This document shows, one piece after another, positions 33,285-42,675 of a stretch of DNA of 64,000 bases. Location of the stretch: the NCBI RefSeq assembly GCF_037126465.1, contig NC_088209.1, forward strand, positions 21,333,146 to 21,397,145. Reading direction: 5' to 3'. A program made the translations under genes and the position numbers. The notes beneath the pieces were generated by a model. The model was not told where the DNA came from. It made no database searches and saw nothing but the letters and a program-made list of their open reading frames with translations. Position 1 is the stretch's first letter, and each line of letters begins with the position of its first letter. The stretch comes from Ornithodoros turicata. Its lineage: Eukaryota; Arthropoda; Arachnida; Ixodida; Argasidae.

Positions 33285-33453
33285 CATACACGCGGCTTTA
33301 GGTCTAGAAGTCTGCGGAGAACATCAATTATACTATTACGTGAAATGGCGCCATTATATACTCACATCGACGTTCCTCCACACGAACTGGAGATCGCATC
33401 GTAAACCTTTCTTTTTTTTTTCAACATTCTCACGCTTTCTTCTTCTTCTTTTA

Positions 33454-33824
33454 GTTCCCTGTTGGTGCCGCGAAGCAACTGTGGCTTTGAGCGGCTTTCA
33501 GACGTGGACAGATGGAGAGAGGACAGCAGGAAGGAGTGGGGGACAGGGAAGTTAGTATGCGTCCTGATCCGTATACTTTAGGGGACGCTGTGCCGACATT
33601 GGTATGGAAAGTCTGCAGGAAAACCCAGGGAAAACCTCAGACAGCAGCGGGGACTGGAACCCGCGTCACCTCCCAACAACAGATCAATTAATGATGATGA
33701 TGATGAATGGGAAAATTCGCCGCACCAGGTGCGGCCCACTACCCCAAGGCGCAACCACGCACCACCCACCTTTCAGTCTCGGCCTGGAAAGCCGTCATCC
33801 TAACCACCATGCCACGGGAGCTGG
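33454..33824 (-). mobile_element. SINE2, tRNA-derived, minus strand, interrupted
   Basis: The minus-strand 5' end reads CCAGCTCCCGTGGCATGGTGG with A-box-like TTAGGATGACGGC. After an insertion (33676-33759) come a degraded B box (GGGTTCCAGTCCC), the shared SINE central domain, and a 3' part with CTGTCCTCTCTCCATCTGTC and CCACAGTTGCTTCGCGGC. Sister copies are at 44908-45149 and 51195-51482. Confidence 0.8.
33676..33759 (-). mobile_element. Retroposon tail inside SINE2, near-duplication flanks
   Basis: AACAACAGATCAATTAATG, GATGATGATGATGAATGGG and CGCCGCACC-AGGTGCGGC-CCACTACCCC form a reversed (TTG)n-family tail with a stem-loop. The flanks CACCTCCCA (33667-33675) and CACCACCCA (33760-33768) differ by one base. 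Confidence 0.7.
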
Positions 33825-33886
33825 CCACGAGTGGCTCGGTACTAACATCTCCATTTTTTTCTTTTACAAATTAAATCAAATCAAAT
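33825..33886 (+). mobile_element. 62-bp tail-only retroposon insertion with 13-bp duplication
   Basis: CCACGGGAGCTGG is exactly repeated at 33812-33824 and 33887-33899. The insert contains CCACGAGTGG, CATCTCCATTTTTTTC and a (CAAAT)n tail. Confidence 0.9.
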
Positions 33887-34021
33887 CCACGGGAGCTGGT
33901 AAACTGCATATCAATAAAGAAAAGAAACGCACAGATGCCTAGGGGAAACAACACCGAAGAGATAGATGATGGCGATGACACGAGGTGTTTCACCGCTGCG
34001 GTGGAGTACCTTTCCGGATTA

Positions 34022-35016
34022 TACAGGGTGTCCCAGTTAAATCCCCGGGCTAAATAATTCGCGAACAAGGTGGACCAATCGAAGAACTTTCTTTTTTACA
34101 AGTATCTGTCCGATACCACCTACAGGCTGCGCACCGTGTGAATGTGTGGGAGGAGCTCATTATTTAAATAAAAATTCAAATGAGCTTCGTGAAAAACATA
34201 ACTTCTAAAGCAGGGCGCCGTCGGCATTAAAATGGGTACTACCCCTTTTGGGACCTTCAGTGGACACCTTTTAGAGAAAATCTGCCACCGAAGCGGGTCA
34301 TTTGTTGCAGCAATTAATTGGTTTCGGTTTACATATTTTTGTCGTGGCTGGTAGCGGTGAAGCGCAAAAGGACGCTCTTCCACTCTCTTATGCACGAATG
34401 AATTACGTGTTCTTGAGCTTACTTCGCAACGGGGAGTGCTGAAGAAAAGTAACAGCGTCAGACAGGCTACGCCAGTTCCCACCCAGCTTATCTGACTGAT
34501 ATGCGCCCTTTCTCTGTTATGATCGCGCGGACGAAACTCAGTTAATCACATAGTGCCTTGATATCATATCACATGATTTCCATTTTTTCTTCAGCACTCC
34601 CCTTTGCGAAGTAAGCTCAAGAACACGTAATTCATTGGTGGATAAGGGAGCGGAAGAGCGTCCTTTCCTGCTTCACTGCGACCAGCGCCGCTACAAAAAT
34701 TTGTAAACCGAAACCAAATAGTTACTGGAACAAATGACCCGCTTCAGTGGCAGCTTTTTCTTTAAAAGGTGTCCACCGAAGGTCCCAAATGGGGTAGTAC
34801 CCATTTTAATGCCGACGGCGCCCTGATTTAGAAGTCATGTTTTTCACAAAACTCATTTGAATTTATATTTAAATAATGAGCGCCTCGCACTCATTCACAC
34901 GGTGCGCGGCTTGTAGGTGGTGTCGAACAGATACTTGTAAAAAAGAAAGTTATTCGATTGGTGCTACCCGTTGGCGAATTATTTATACCCGAGGATTTAA
35001 CTGAGACACCCGGTAT
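34022..35016. repeat. Foldback element I, ~1 kb
   Basis: The left end ACAGGGTGTCCCAGTTAAATCC is mirrored by TTTAACTGAGACACCCGGTA. Arms of about 430 bp match throughout: AGTAAGCTC, AAGAACACGTAATTCAT, CCCATTTTAATGCCGACGG and ACAAGTATCTGT all have mirrored partners. The unpaired centre is near 34470-34580. The 206-aa minus-strand frame at 34891-35511 partly covers the arm and is not a gene. Confidence 0.9.
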
Positions 35017-35348
35017 GTGAGACATTAGATGAGTGATATGAGAAAGAAGTAAAATGGGAAGTTGAGGTGTTCTTGGGTGACGCTGTAGTACAGGATAAAA
35101 GACGACGAAACGGTGAAAAAAAAAGGAAGAAAAAGCACAGAGCAGCAGCGAGAAAAGGAACACCGAGTGGCACAGAAAAACAAAGCATAACGCTAATATT
35201 TGTGTAGGTCCTCCGTACATAATGACCTGCTGAGACCTGTTTCGATGTGCACATATAAGGACCTTCAAATATTGACCACGCCTTATGTACTGAGACCTAT
35301 ACAAATCAGAGGGACAAACATATCTGGCAGAGTCGAACGACATCAATA
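35017..35348. other. Unassigned interval
   Basis: AT-rich with an A-rich stretch near 35116. No gene recognised. Confidence 0.4.
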
Positions 35349-35600
35349 GTACCCTATAGTCGGACGGCAAACTTAAGACCGTTAGCGGAACGGCCGTTAC
35401 TTCACCTGTACTCCAACCATCATTTCCAATGACATCGTTCTCTGCCCTGATTTGTTGAAAACAGGAGGCGTACGCCTTTCTTATGGTAATTATGAATTGC
35501 ATAATTGTCACACGATGTCATTCGAAATTATGGTTGGACTACTGGAGAAGTAACGGCCGTTCCGCTAACGGTCTTAAGTTTGCCGTCTGACAAGGGTATA
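35349..35600. repeat. MITE-A' copy with internal deletion
   Basis: The outer arms TACCCTATAGTCGGACGGCAAAC...CTTAAGACCGTTAGCGG are mirrored by CCGCTAACGGTCTTAAGTTTG...AAGGGTATA. The inner right arm (core through GGGCAGAGAA) is missing, so TAATTGTCACA joins directly to CGATGTCATTCG. Confidence 0.8.
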
Positions 35601-35604
35601 GGAA

Positions 35605-35939
35605 GCCTTTCTAACCTTGTGCAACGCCGATAGGGTATTCAATCATTTATGAAGCCCTTGACAACAACAAGCTTGTTTCAGATGTTCTATAGAGGTAGAA
35701 ACATTGTGATTTATTCTGATCCCTCGGGACTTCATGTTACTTTACTGCATAGACACCAGGGGACATTTCACTAGGGACTCGGAGAGCAACTATACCGCTA
35801 GTGGGTTTGTCGGGTGAACCGAGGCGTATAGTTCCTAGAAGCCTTTGCGCCTTATGCACGTGTTCAGAGGATACCTGACAAGTCACGTGTGTAGGTATGA
35901 GTGTGTTCCATCAGTTTCATTAACATCTCACTCACATAA
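35605..35939. other. Unassigned interval
   Basis: No gene or repeat boundary recognised. Confidence 0.4.
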
Positions 35940-35940
35940 T

Positions 35941-36162
35941 ACAGTAAACGTATTTTTATTCCGGCGATGTATTAATTTTGGCGAATCGGGCATTCCGTCA
36001 TTCGCGAAGATATTTGCGAGTATTTAATTTCGCGATTCCGGGGCTTTTCCGTTCGCGGGATAAACATGAAGCTGTGTTCACGACTAAAATTTTTCGCGAT
36101 TTTGTAGCGGTCGCGAAATTCGCGAAAATTAATACATCGCGAATAAAAATGCGTTTACAGTA
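35941..36162. repeat. MITE-M, TA-flanked inverted-repeat element
   Basis: ACAGTAAACGTATTTTTATTC and CGATGTATTAATTTTGGCGAA are mirrored by TTCGCGAAAATTAATACATCGCG and AATAAAAATGCGTTTACAG, with TA on both sides. TTCGCG-rich interior. About 220 bp. Confidence 0.85.
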
Positions 36163-36204
36163 ACTCACGTTGAATGGGATACGCTACAGCAACTTATGCG
36201 GTGT

Positions 36205-36262
36205 AATCACCTCATGTTACCATCACCGTCATCATCACCATCATCATCATCATCATCATCTG
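36205..36262. repeat. (CAT)n/(CAC)n microsatellite
   Basis: Repeated CATCAT and CATCACC units. Confidence 0.8.
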
Positions 36263-36794
36263 TCACCATCATTATGTATCTGCTGCTGCTGTTGTTATTT
36301 CGCTACGTCATGTCCACTACGTCCAGCTCGAGAAAGCTTTGATGTTAGAAACACTCAGACTATTGATTTATTTTTCTCCCTCGCTACCGTACATCTACTG
36401 TGGAGCACTGTTAACTATAGAGTATGTGGTTGTTGGACGTTGTTACTCACTGCACACGAGGGATGCATCTAGAGAATGAAATTCGCTTAATGCATACAGC
36501 GTTAGGCACGAAATGGGCGACGTATACACCCTGGCTATATAATGTAAGTGGTACGGGTCGGACTCTTCAGAAATGACCCCCACTCCCCATCCACACACAC
36601 ACACACTACACGTTGGCAATGCAGTGGCTCTGTTAAACAAAATGCCACAGGACAACGCGGCACTCGAGGGCGTGGAATGAAACATGGGTGAGCGCGGTAA
36701 GATGGAGTGCCCACGGAATAAATACGTGAGTGTCGCTATACTTCACACTCGTCCCTCCCTGCTCAATGTTAGATTGAATGCCAGAATTATTTCT

Positions 36795-36826
<32 letters not shown>

Positions 36827-37155
36827 TTCTTTTTTTTGTTTTTTTGTTTTTTGGGGAGCCAGGAAAAAAAAAACTGAATGGTACAGCGACTCCTTCGTTC
36901 ATGGAACGACAGCCACCGTTTGCTTTGATTGATCGATTGAAAAAAAATAATATATGGACATGTGAGCCTATGTCAATAGAGGAGAAAGCGCAAAGATTTT
37001 GCTTTGATCTTTCCAATTTCTCAACAGAAGGCCTCTAACCTATTGAGTTAAGATGCTGGACTGTGCCTCAATAATTGCTCTCGCGTTCATTACATCCAGC
37101 TGCCGTCAGGACACCTTCCTGGCGTCGCAGCGATTTCGCACCTGCCCGGTCGTCA
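36263..37155. other. Unassigned interval with (CT)n
   Basis: (CT)n lies at 36804-36826. The frames around it translate the repeat. No gene recognised. Confidence 0.4.
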
Positions 37156-37450
37156 CAATGGAGGGGGGGGGGGGGATACGTTTAATGCTGTTAGGAAAAA
37201 AAAGAAAGGAAAGGGTAGCCATGATGTAGGCTTGCTATTCCCAAAAGCAAACACAAACAAACAAAGGAAGATGAAGAAATTGCGTCACAGAAAATTATGA
37301 AGAAATTCAGAAAAAGACAGCTCCTCACTAATCGTTGTGCAACCAGTCATGTAGGAGGTATCAAAGAGTACCCAGGAGTTCCCGAAGGGATCGTGTCAGC
37401 GCAGACGTGACTTTTCAGCGCGCTCAGTAGGGCCAAGTAGCACCGGGAGG
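37156..37450 (-). mobile_element. C-tailed retroposon 3' part, minus strand
   Basis: On the minus strand it contains GGAATAGCAAGCC-TACATCAT-GGCTACCC, a pyrimidine tract, GCATTAAACGTATC and a C run at 37173-37157. Upstream sequence (ACGATTAGTGAGGAGCTG, TTCATAATTTTCTGTG) is homologous to 45880-45960, so the family body extends at least 250 bp from the tail. Confidence 0.7.
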
Positions 37451-37469
37451 GAAAGCTCTCGGTAGCCTA

Positions 37470-38570
37470 TACACACACACTTTTTTACACGTTTTTGGTG
37501 TAAATGGCTTGTCCCATGGCGCACACCTTTTTAGTGTTGCCTTTACACACGAATGAAGGGTGCTTTCTAAAACACCCTTTAATTACGTTTATTCGTCATA
37601 AAACACTCTTATAATGGGCGTTAAAAAGCAAAAACACCCTTATAAGGGGAGTGTTCTATTGAAATACCTTTTAAGATGGAGTTGTTTTCTGGCAAATACT
37701 CCCTCTCAAATAGGAAGTGTACGAGCTCCCGCGGCAGCATGCCGAGACATACAGTTCGACGTTCTTTCTTCTATGGCAAGCATCACCCTGAACACGGCAG
37801 ACTTCGAGCCGTGGTTCCATCGTACAACCTAAACCGGAGCGCAATGCGTCACAAGCACGCCTGGTTAGCTTGATAACGCTGTGGGGCCAGCGTGAGTGCC
37901 GAAGTAGCCTGTATTGGCGTATCCGATGGATCATATACTGAAATACAATTTGTTGGACGCACCTTAAGTTCGTTAAGTTTAGTGGGACGGAAAACGGTTG
38001 TAACGGAGACGGGAATGCGGAATAGCAAAGCTCGTAACATCCTTCCTTGTCAGATACCGTGTTTTTAACTCAGGTTATCGTCGATATAATGTAATTACTT
38101 GCTGAGCGGAGCTGTGAAACCAGCGTAATTTTTCTTTCACGAATTAAAACACCATTTTTAACACCATATTCCCAGTTCAAATGGGGTGTAAAAAAGGCGT
38201 AATGTGGTGTATGTCGATATTACAGCTTTAGTATGCTTTTTGCACTCTTTGCTTCGGTCTGCGTGATCGGAAATGGTGTTTTTATAAGAATACACCTGTT
38301 TTGAGCGAATAAAGGTGTAAAATGATTTAGAGTGTAGATGAGCGAGACGGCGCCGTAGACTGGACCGGTGACCTTCGTACCGGTGCACTCTAAATCGTTT
38401 CACACCTTTAAAGGTGTAAAATAGGTGTACTGACAAAGATCACACCCCTTTCACACCCTACAACTTTGTTTTGGAAGTTCCTGAGGGTGTAACGTTGGTG
38501 TACTCCACCCTCAGGTGAAATATGATGATAGTGTGTCGCATGGGTGTAGAAAGGGAGTATGTTTATTTTC
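37470..38570. repeat. Inverted-repeat sequences with GGTGTAAA/TTTACACC motifs
   Basis: Two ends face each other: GGTGTAAAATGATTTAGAGTGTA ending near 38335 and CACTCTAAATCGTTTCACACC starting near 38389. GGTGTAA, AACACCCTT and TTTACACC recur through 37490-38560. This suggests one long and one shorter element of the same type, but outer ends are not securely placed. Confidence 0.45.
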
Positions 38571-38835
38571 GTTCACATGAACAAAAGTAAATATATACAA
38601 CAACAGGGAACAGGAAGTTACATTACGTCACGCCGCTGGAGCTTCTGGGGTCGTGGAAGCAGCGCTGATCTTTAAAATTCGTTTATTTATATCTAAGCAC
38701 TTTTCGGACGCAAAACGTAGCCTGGTAGAGTATCGGCAGATGACGAAGATAGTGGTATTGGTTTCATATATGGGTTTCCGAATGCGACAGCCCTTTAAGG
38801 TTCGCAGTCCCCTCAGGCAACATCACCGAAACGCA

Positions 38836-38846
38836 ATCAATACCGA
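38836..38846. repeat. Target-site duplication, 3' side of the intact retrotransposon
   Basis: ATCAATACCGA directly abuts the (TTGA)n tail. The identical 11 bp occurs at 44205-44215. Confidence 0.9.
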
Positions 38847-38880
38847 TTGATTGATTGATTGAAAGAAAGAAAAAAAATGG
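38847..38880 (-). repeat. (CAAT)n tail and T/C tract of the retrotransposon
   Basis: Reading the minus strand, CCCCATTTTTTTTCTTTCTTTCAATCAATCAATCAA ends the element. This tetranucleotide tail replaces poly(A). Confidence 0.9.
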
Positions 38881-38883
38881 GGA

Positions 38884-38918
38884 TTGTAGCCCTCATCACG
38901 AGGGCCGGCTACCCCAGA
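38884..38918 (-). promoter_or_regulatory. 3'-UTR stem-loop of the retrotransposon
   Basis: Minus strand: GGGGTAGCCGG-CCCTC-GTGAT-GAGGG-CTACAATCCCC. The inner CCCTC/GAGGG stem is perfect, and TAGCC/GGCTA and GGGG/CCCC add possible pairing. Stem-loops at the same place occur in related tails in this window. By analogy with stringent LINEs it may be the reverse transcriptase recognition site (inference). Confidence 0.75.
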
Positions 38919-39000
38919 TCACCTAAGGAAAGGAATTCCAGACACATCCACCATCACCCACTGGAGATGTCGCGAAGCGGCGACGAACGCCACAGACAGG

Positions 39001-42000
39001 TCATAGCCCATCTAACAGCTTGGTGTCCCTTAAAAACTGTGTAACGGCTCGCAAAGCTGGCAGTTGAGTGCTCATTGGCCATGGGCCCAGCACCTTCTGC
39101 ACTCCGAAGGGTCGATTGTCAACCCGGCCTAACGCGGCTACAAGTCTGTCACGACACTCAGAGTATCTTGGGCACGTAACTATAATATGTTCGACGTCTT
39201 CGATTGAGCCACAGACTGGACAGTTAGGAGAGTCCGCCTTCCCAAGCCTGTACAGGAGTCTTGCACTGTATGGTACATTGAGCCGGAGCCTGTGAAACAA
39301 TGACGTAATCTGCCGTGGCATGGATGTTGGGAGGACCAGAGCTAGTTCGGGGTCAACCCGGTGCAGAAGGGAAGATCCAGCCTCGCCACAAAACCATTGA
39401 TCTTTTGACAGCTTATGGCTCAGAGACTTTAAGGCACTCTTGGCGTCCAGCTTCGTGAAGTAAACACTGCGGAATGTACTATTTCCATGTGCTTTCCCGG
39501 CGTTGTGATCGGCCGCATCATGTCCGGTGATCCCACAGTGGCCAGGTATCCACCGGAAAATCACGTCATGGCCAGCGATCACTGCTTTTTGGTGCGCTAC
39601 TAGTATGTCATTCAGTACAGGAGCTGTGAGGTGGTGTGTACCCGGTGTCATAAGGGTCTGTAAAGCGGCTTTAGAATCACAGAAAATCACCCATTTTCCC
39701 TGGGAAGGCGCGCACGAGATATGCTCTATGGCTAGAAGAAGAGCGTGTAGCTCTGCTGCTGTCGACGAAGTACGATGCGATAGTCGAGCACTGCGCGCAG
39801 TATTCGACGCTGGTACAACGAAGGCACAGGCGGATCCTGTAGATATTGTGGAGCCATCCGTATATACTGCCGTGCGATCATCCAGACGTTGGATCAATTC
39901 TAAGCTCAGCTGTCGCTGCATGCAAGGGGGTGAGGACTTCTTCGACGAAAGGCCTGGAACTTCTGCATTGACTCTGAGAGGCACAACACTCCACCATGGC
40001 AAAGGCGATGCTGGAATGCGTTTATATGATGGTGAGATGCCTCGGTATGGCAGAATGGCCTGGTGAAAAGTGGAATTATCTCTCTTATTAATTGCTTCAA
40101 CAAGGTGGTGCCGACGATGACGCGTTGACAGTCGTATGAAGTGACGAAGTGATTCCTGAACTCTTAGAGCTGGGACCGGAGGTTCTTTCGCTTCTGCAAC
40201 TGTGAGCTGGTTAGAAGCTGACCGATGAACCCCCAAGCACACTTTTAGGCTCCTTGCAACCACACTCTCGAGGATAGATTCTGAGGTGGGACACAGACCT
40301 TGTAGAAGTGGCAGGGAGTACGCCAACATCTGACGAATTAGTGAATGATGCAGACCGAGCATAGCCGTCGGAGACGCTCCCCATCGACTGCCTGCGATGT
40401 AGCGCATGACATTAACGACGGATGTAGCTTTCTCCTTTATGCGCTGAACTTCGGCTGACCAGGACAGAGCTCTGTCCACGATGACCCCAAGGAACCTGTG
40501 ATGTGTTACTCTTCGGAGTTGTTGACCATTGACTTGAAGCTGAAAGTTCGGTAAACGTTTCCTCGTGAACGGCATCACTACTGTTTTCTCTAACGACACA
40601 TCCATGCCCCGTTGCGACAAGAAGATGGTAACTTTGTCTAGTGCCTCCTGAAGACGTGTACGAAGCGCTGGCCACTGTTTCCCGGACGACCACAGACATA
40701 AGTCATCGGCATACATACTCAGACGTACACCTCGTGGTAACAGGGACGGGAGTGTCGCCAGTAGGGCATTAAAAAGCATGGGACTGAGTACTGCTCCCTG
40801 CGGCACTCCTGCGGTCACTGAGTGTTTCTGTGTATCCCCGGTGCTGGTACGCATGAACACCGCCCGGCCACTTAAATAGTTAGCAATCCACCTCAGCGCT
40901 CGCCCCCTTATGCCGAGGGAGTAGAGGCCATGCAGAACATGAGGGTGACTTGCAGTGTCATACGCCCTTTTGATGTCAAGGAACACAGCTGCAGTCAATC
41001 GTCCACCCAATCGCTCCTGTTCAACTGTTGATACTAGGTCCAGTACGCAATCCATTGTACACCTTCCTCTTCGGAACCCCGCCATCTCTTTCGGCAGACG
41101 ATTGCGAGATTCCAAATACCACTCAATCCGAGAAAATATAATACGTTCCATAATCTTGCACAAGCAACTTGTCAAGCTTATTGGGCGAAACGAGTCTATT
41201 TGACTTGGTGCTTTCCCCGGCTTCAGAATAGGTATTGCTCGCGATACCTTCCAGCCCTCAGGGATAGTTCCCTTTTGCCATTGGTCATTCATCAACCGAA
41301 GCAATACATTCCGAGCCACATGGCCAAGATGCATTATCATTTGGTACGATACACCATCCGGGCCCGGGGACGACCGGCGATTGCACGCTTGAATGGCTGT
41401 TCCCAGCTCCTGAGGGGTGAAGTCAAGATCCATCGCAGTATCTTCAGCATTTTGGTTTAAGTCGGCAGCGCAAAGTGCCTCTTGCGTTGACACCTGGTAC
41501 CCAGAAGTTAGGGACGCTGTCGATGGTTTTAGGAGTAACGCGCAAAATTCTTCTCCAGCAGCTGTTTCTGACGTACCATGATGCACGGTAAGAGCGCGGA
41601 ATGGAAAGAGCTGACTCACCGGTGCTCCTAATCCTTTCACAATTCGCCACATGTGTCCTGTAGTGGCATGTGGGTTTAATGTTTCACAGAAAGATTTCCA
41701 CCGTTTGGAGGAAAGCTTCCCCAGATGTCTGCGGATAATGACTTTAACCCTACAGGCCTCTTTGTAGTCTTCGATACGGCCAGTTCTACGGAAACGGCGC
41801 TCGGCACGGCGTCGAATTGCCCGTAGACGTTGGTACTCAACGTCCACTGACTGGTGTGCTCTTGGGGCTGAAGTGAGGATTGTCACTTTGTCCACCGTAG
41901 CAGATATCTGGGCCTCAAAGGCTGCGATGTTGGCAGCACGCTGGACTGTGGCATCCGCTTCTATCTCAAATAGCTTCCAATCTGTGACCCGCACTCTGTG

Positions 42001-42675
42001 GCTTCGGGTAGCCATTAATGAATGTGAAATAAGCACTGGTACATGATCGCTCCCCATGGACTCCAAGTTAGTTGCCCAATGTAGGTGCTGCGCTTGGTCC
42101 TCAGAACAGAAGGTGACATCGAGACAGCTCTTGTACCTTGGGCCTCTATAGAAGGTGGGTGATCCATCGTTAACACATATGGCCCTGACTTCCTCTAAGC
42201 ACCGTTCGACGATCTGCCCTCGCCCGTCAGACCGGGCGCTTCCCCAGACAACGCTGTGGGCGTTAAAGTCGCCACATACGATGAAGGGTACGGGAAGGTC
42301 CATAAAAAAACCTCTAACCTGGTCTTCGGATATACGGACGCTCGGGGAGATGTATACACTGGCGACAGTCACCCGTCGGTTATTCATCAATACACAACAC
42401 TGTACATGTTCTAAATGCTCGTCACTGGACACTTTCAAGTTTCCTGATGGTACGTCCTTTCGGACTGCTAACATAGCCCGACTTACACCGGAAACTCGTT
42501 GGGAACTGTACAGGACATAGTTCGACAGTCTGAACGTCGGGCTAACGTTAGGTTCACTGAGCGCAAGGATCGGAAACCGATGCCGATACACGAAGTTCCG
42601 GAAATCGCCCAACTTAGAGCTTAGCCCATTACAGTTCCACTGAAAAATGGTAGTCCTTTTATATTCACTTTCCAT
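39001..42675 (-). CDS. ORF2 polyprotein: endonuclease, reverse transcriptase, RNase H, CCHC
   Basis: 1,224 aa, full length for this class. The APE-type endonuclease spans about residues 9-215: N14 in QWNCNG, E41, Y108, GDFN (135-138) and SDH (209-211). The reverse transcriptase spans about 430-740: SPGPDGVS (436-443), FLDIKRAYD with D567, GVPQGAVLSP (623-632) and YADD (655-658). RNase H spans about 934-1060: D940 in YTDGS, E975, D1000 in FCDSKAAL, H1046 and D1056. A C-X2-C-X7-H-X4-C motif is at 1152-1168, followed by the GPWP motif (1197-1200) that marks many truncated copies here. It nicks target DNA and copies its own RNA onto the nick. The ATG at 42675 overlaps the end of ORF1 by 11 bp (ATGGAAAGTGA), so translation probably uses reinitiation or termination coupling. 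No stop, frameshift or missing catalytic residue was seen. Confidence 0.95.
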   Translation of the reverse strand: MESEYKRTTIFQWNCNGLSSKLGDFRNFVYRHRFPILALSEPNVSPTFRLSNYVLYSSQRVSGVSRAMLAVRKDVPSGNLKVSSDEHLEHVQCCVLMNNRRVTVASVYISPSVRISEDQVRGFFMDLPVPFIVCGDFNAHSVVWGSARSDGRGQIVERCLEEVRAICVNDGSPTFYRGPRYKSCLDVTFCSEDQAQHLHWATNLESMGSDHVPVLISHSLMATRSHRVRVTDWKLFEIEADATVQRAANIAAFEAQISATVDKVTILTSAPRAHQSVDVEYQRLRAIRRRAERRFRRTGRIEDYKEACRVKVIIRRHLGKLSSKRWKSFCETLNPHATTGHMWRIVKGLGAPVSQLFPFRALTVHHGTSETAAGEEFCALLLKPSTASLTSGYQVSTQEALCAADLNQNAEDTAMDLDFTPQELGTAIQACNRRSSPGPDGVSYQMIMHLGHVARNVLLRLMNDQWQKGTIPEGWKVSRAIPILKPGKAPSQIDSFRPISLTSCLCKIMERIIFSRIEWYLESRNRLPKEMAGFRRGRCTMDCVLDLVSTVEQERLGGRLTAAVFLDIKRAYDTASHPHVLHGLYSLGIRGRALRWIANYLSGRAVFMRTSTGDTQKHSVTAGVPQGAVLSPMLFNALLATLPSLLPRGVRLSMYADDLCLWSSGKQWPALRTRLQEALDKVTIFLSQRGMDVSLEKTVVMPFTRKRLPNFQLQVNGQQLRRVTHHRFLGVIVDRALSWSAEVQRIKEKATSVVNVMRYIAGSRWGASPTAMLGLHHSLIRQMLAYSLPLLQGLCPTSESILESVVARSLKVCLGVHRSASNQLTVAEAKEPPVPALRVQESLRHFIRLSTRHRRHHLVEAINKRDNSTFHQAILPYRGISPSYKRIPASPLPWWSVVPLRVNAEVPGLSSKKSSPPCMQRQLSLELIQRLDDRTAVYTDGSTISTGSACAFVVPASNTARSARLSHRTSSTAAELHALLLAIEHISCAPSQGKWVIFCDSKAALQTLMTPGTHHLTAPVLNDILVAHQKAVIAGHDVIFRWIPGHCGITGHDAADHNAGKAHGNSTFRSVYFTKLDAKSALKSLSHKLSKDQWFCGEAGSSLLHRVDPELALVLPTSMPRQITSLFHRLRLNVPYSARLLYRLGKADSPNCPVCGSIEDVEHIIVTCPRYSECRDRLVAALGRVDNRPFGVQKVLGPWPMSTQLPALRAVTQFLRDTKLLDGL

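Noticed and set aside
34891..35511. 206-aa minus-strand frame
   Set aside because: Runs across the arm of a foldback element into a MITE, so it is not a conserved gene unit.
38653..38850. 65-aa frame upstream of the retrotransposon as a complete gene
   Set aside because: Its end is created by the tail of the inserted element, and no domain is recognised.
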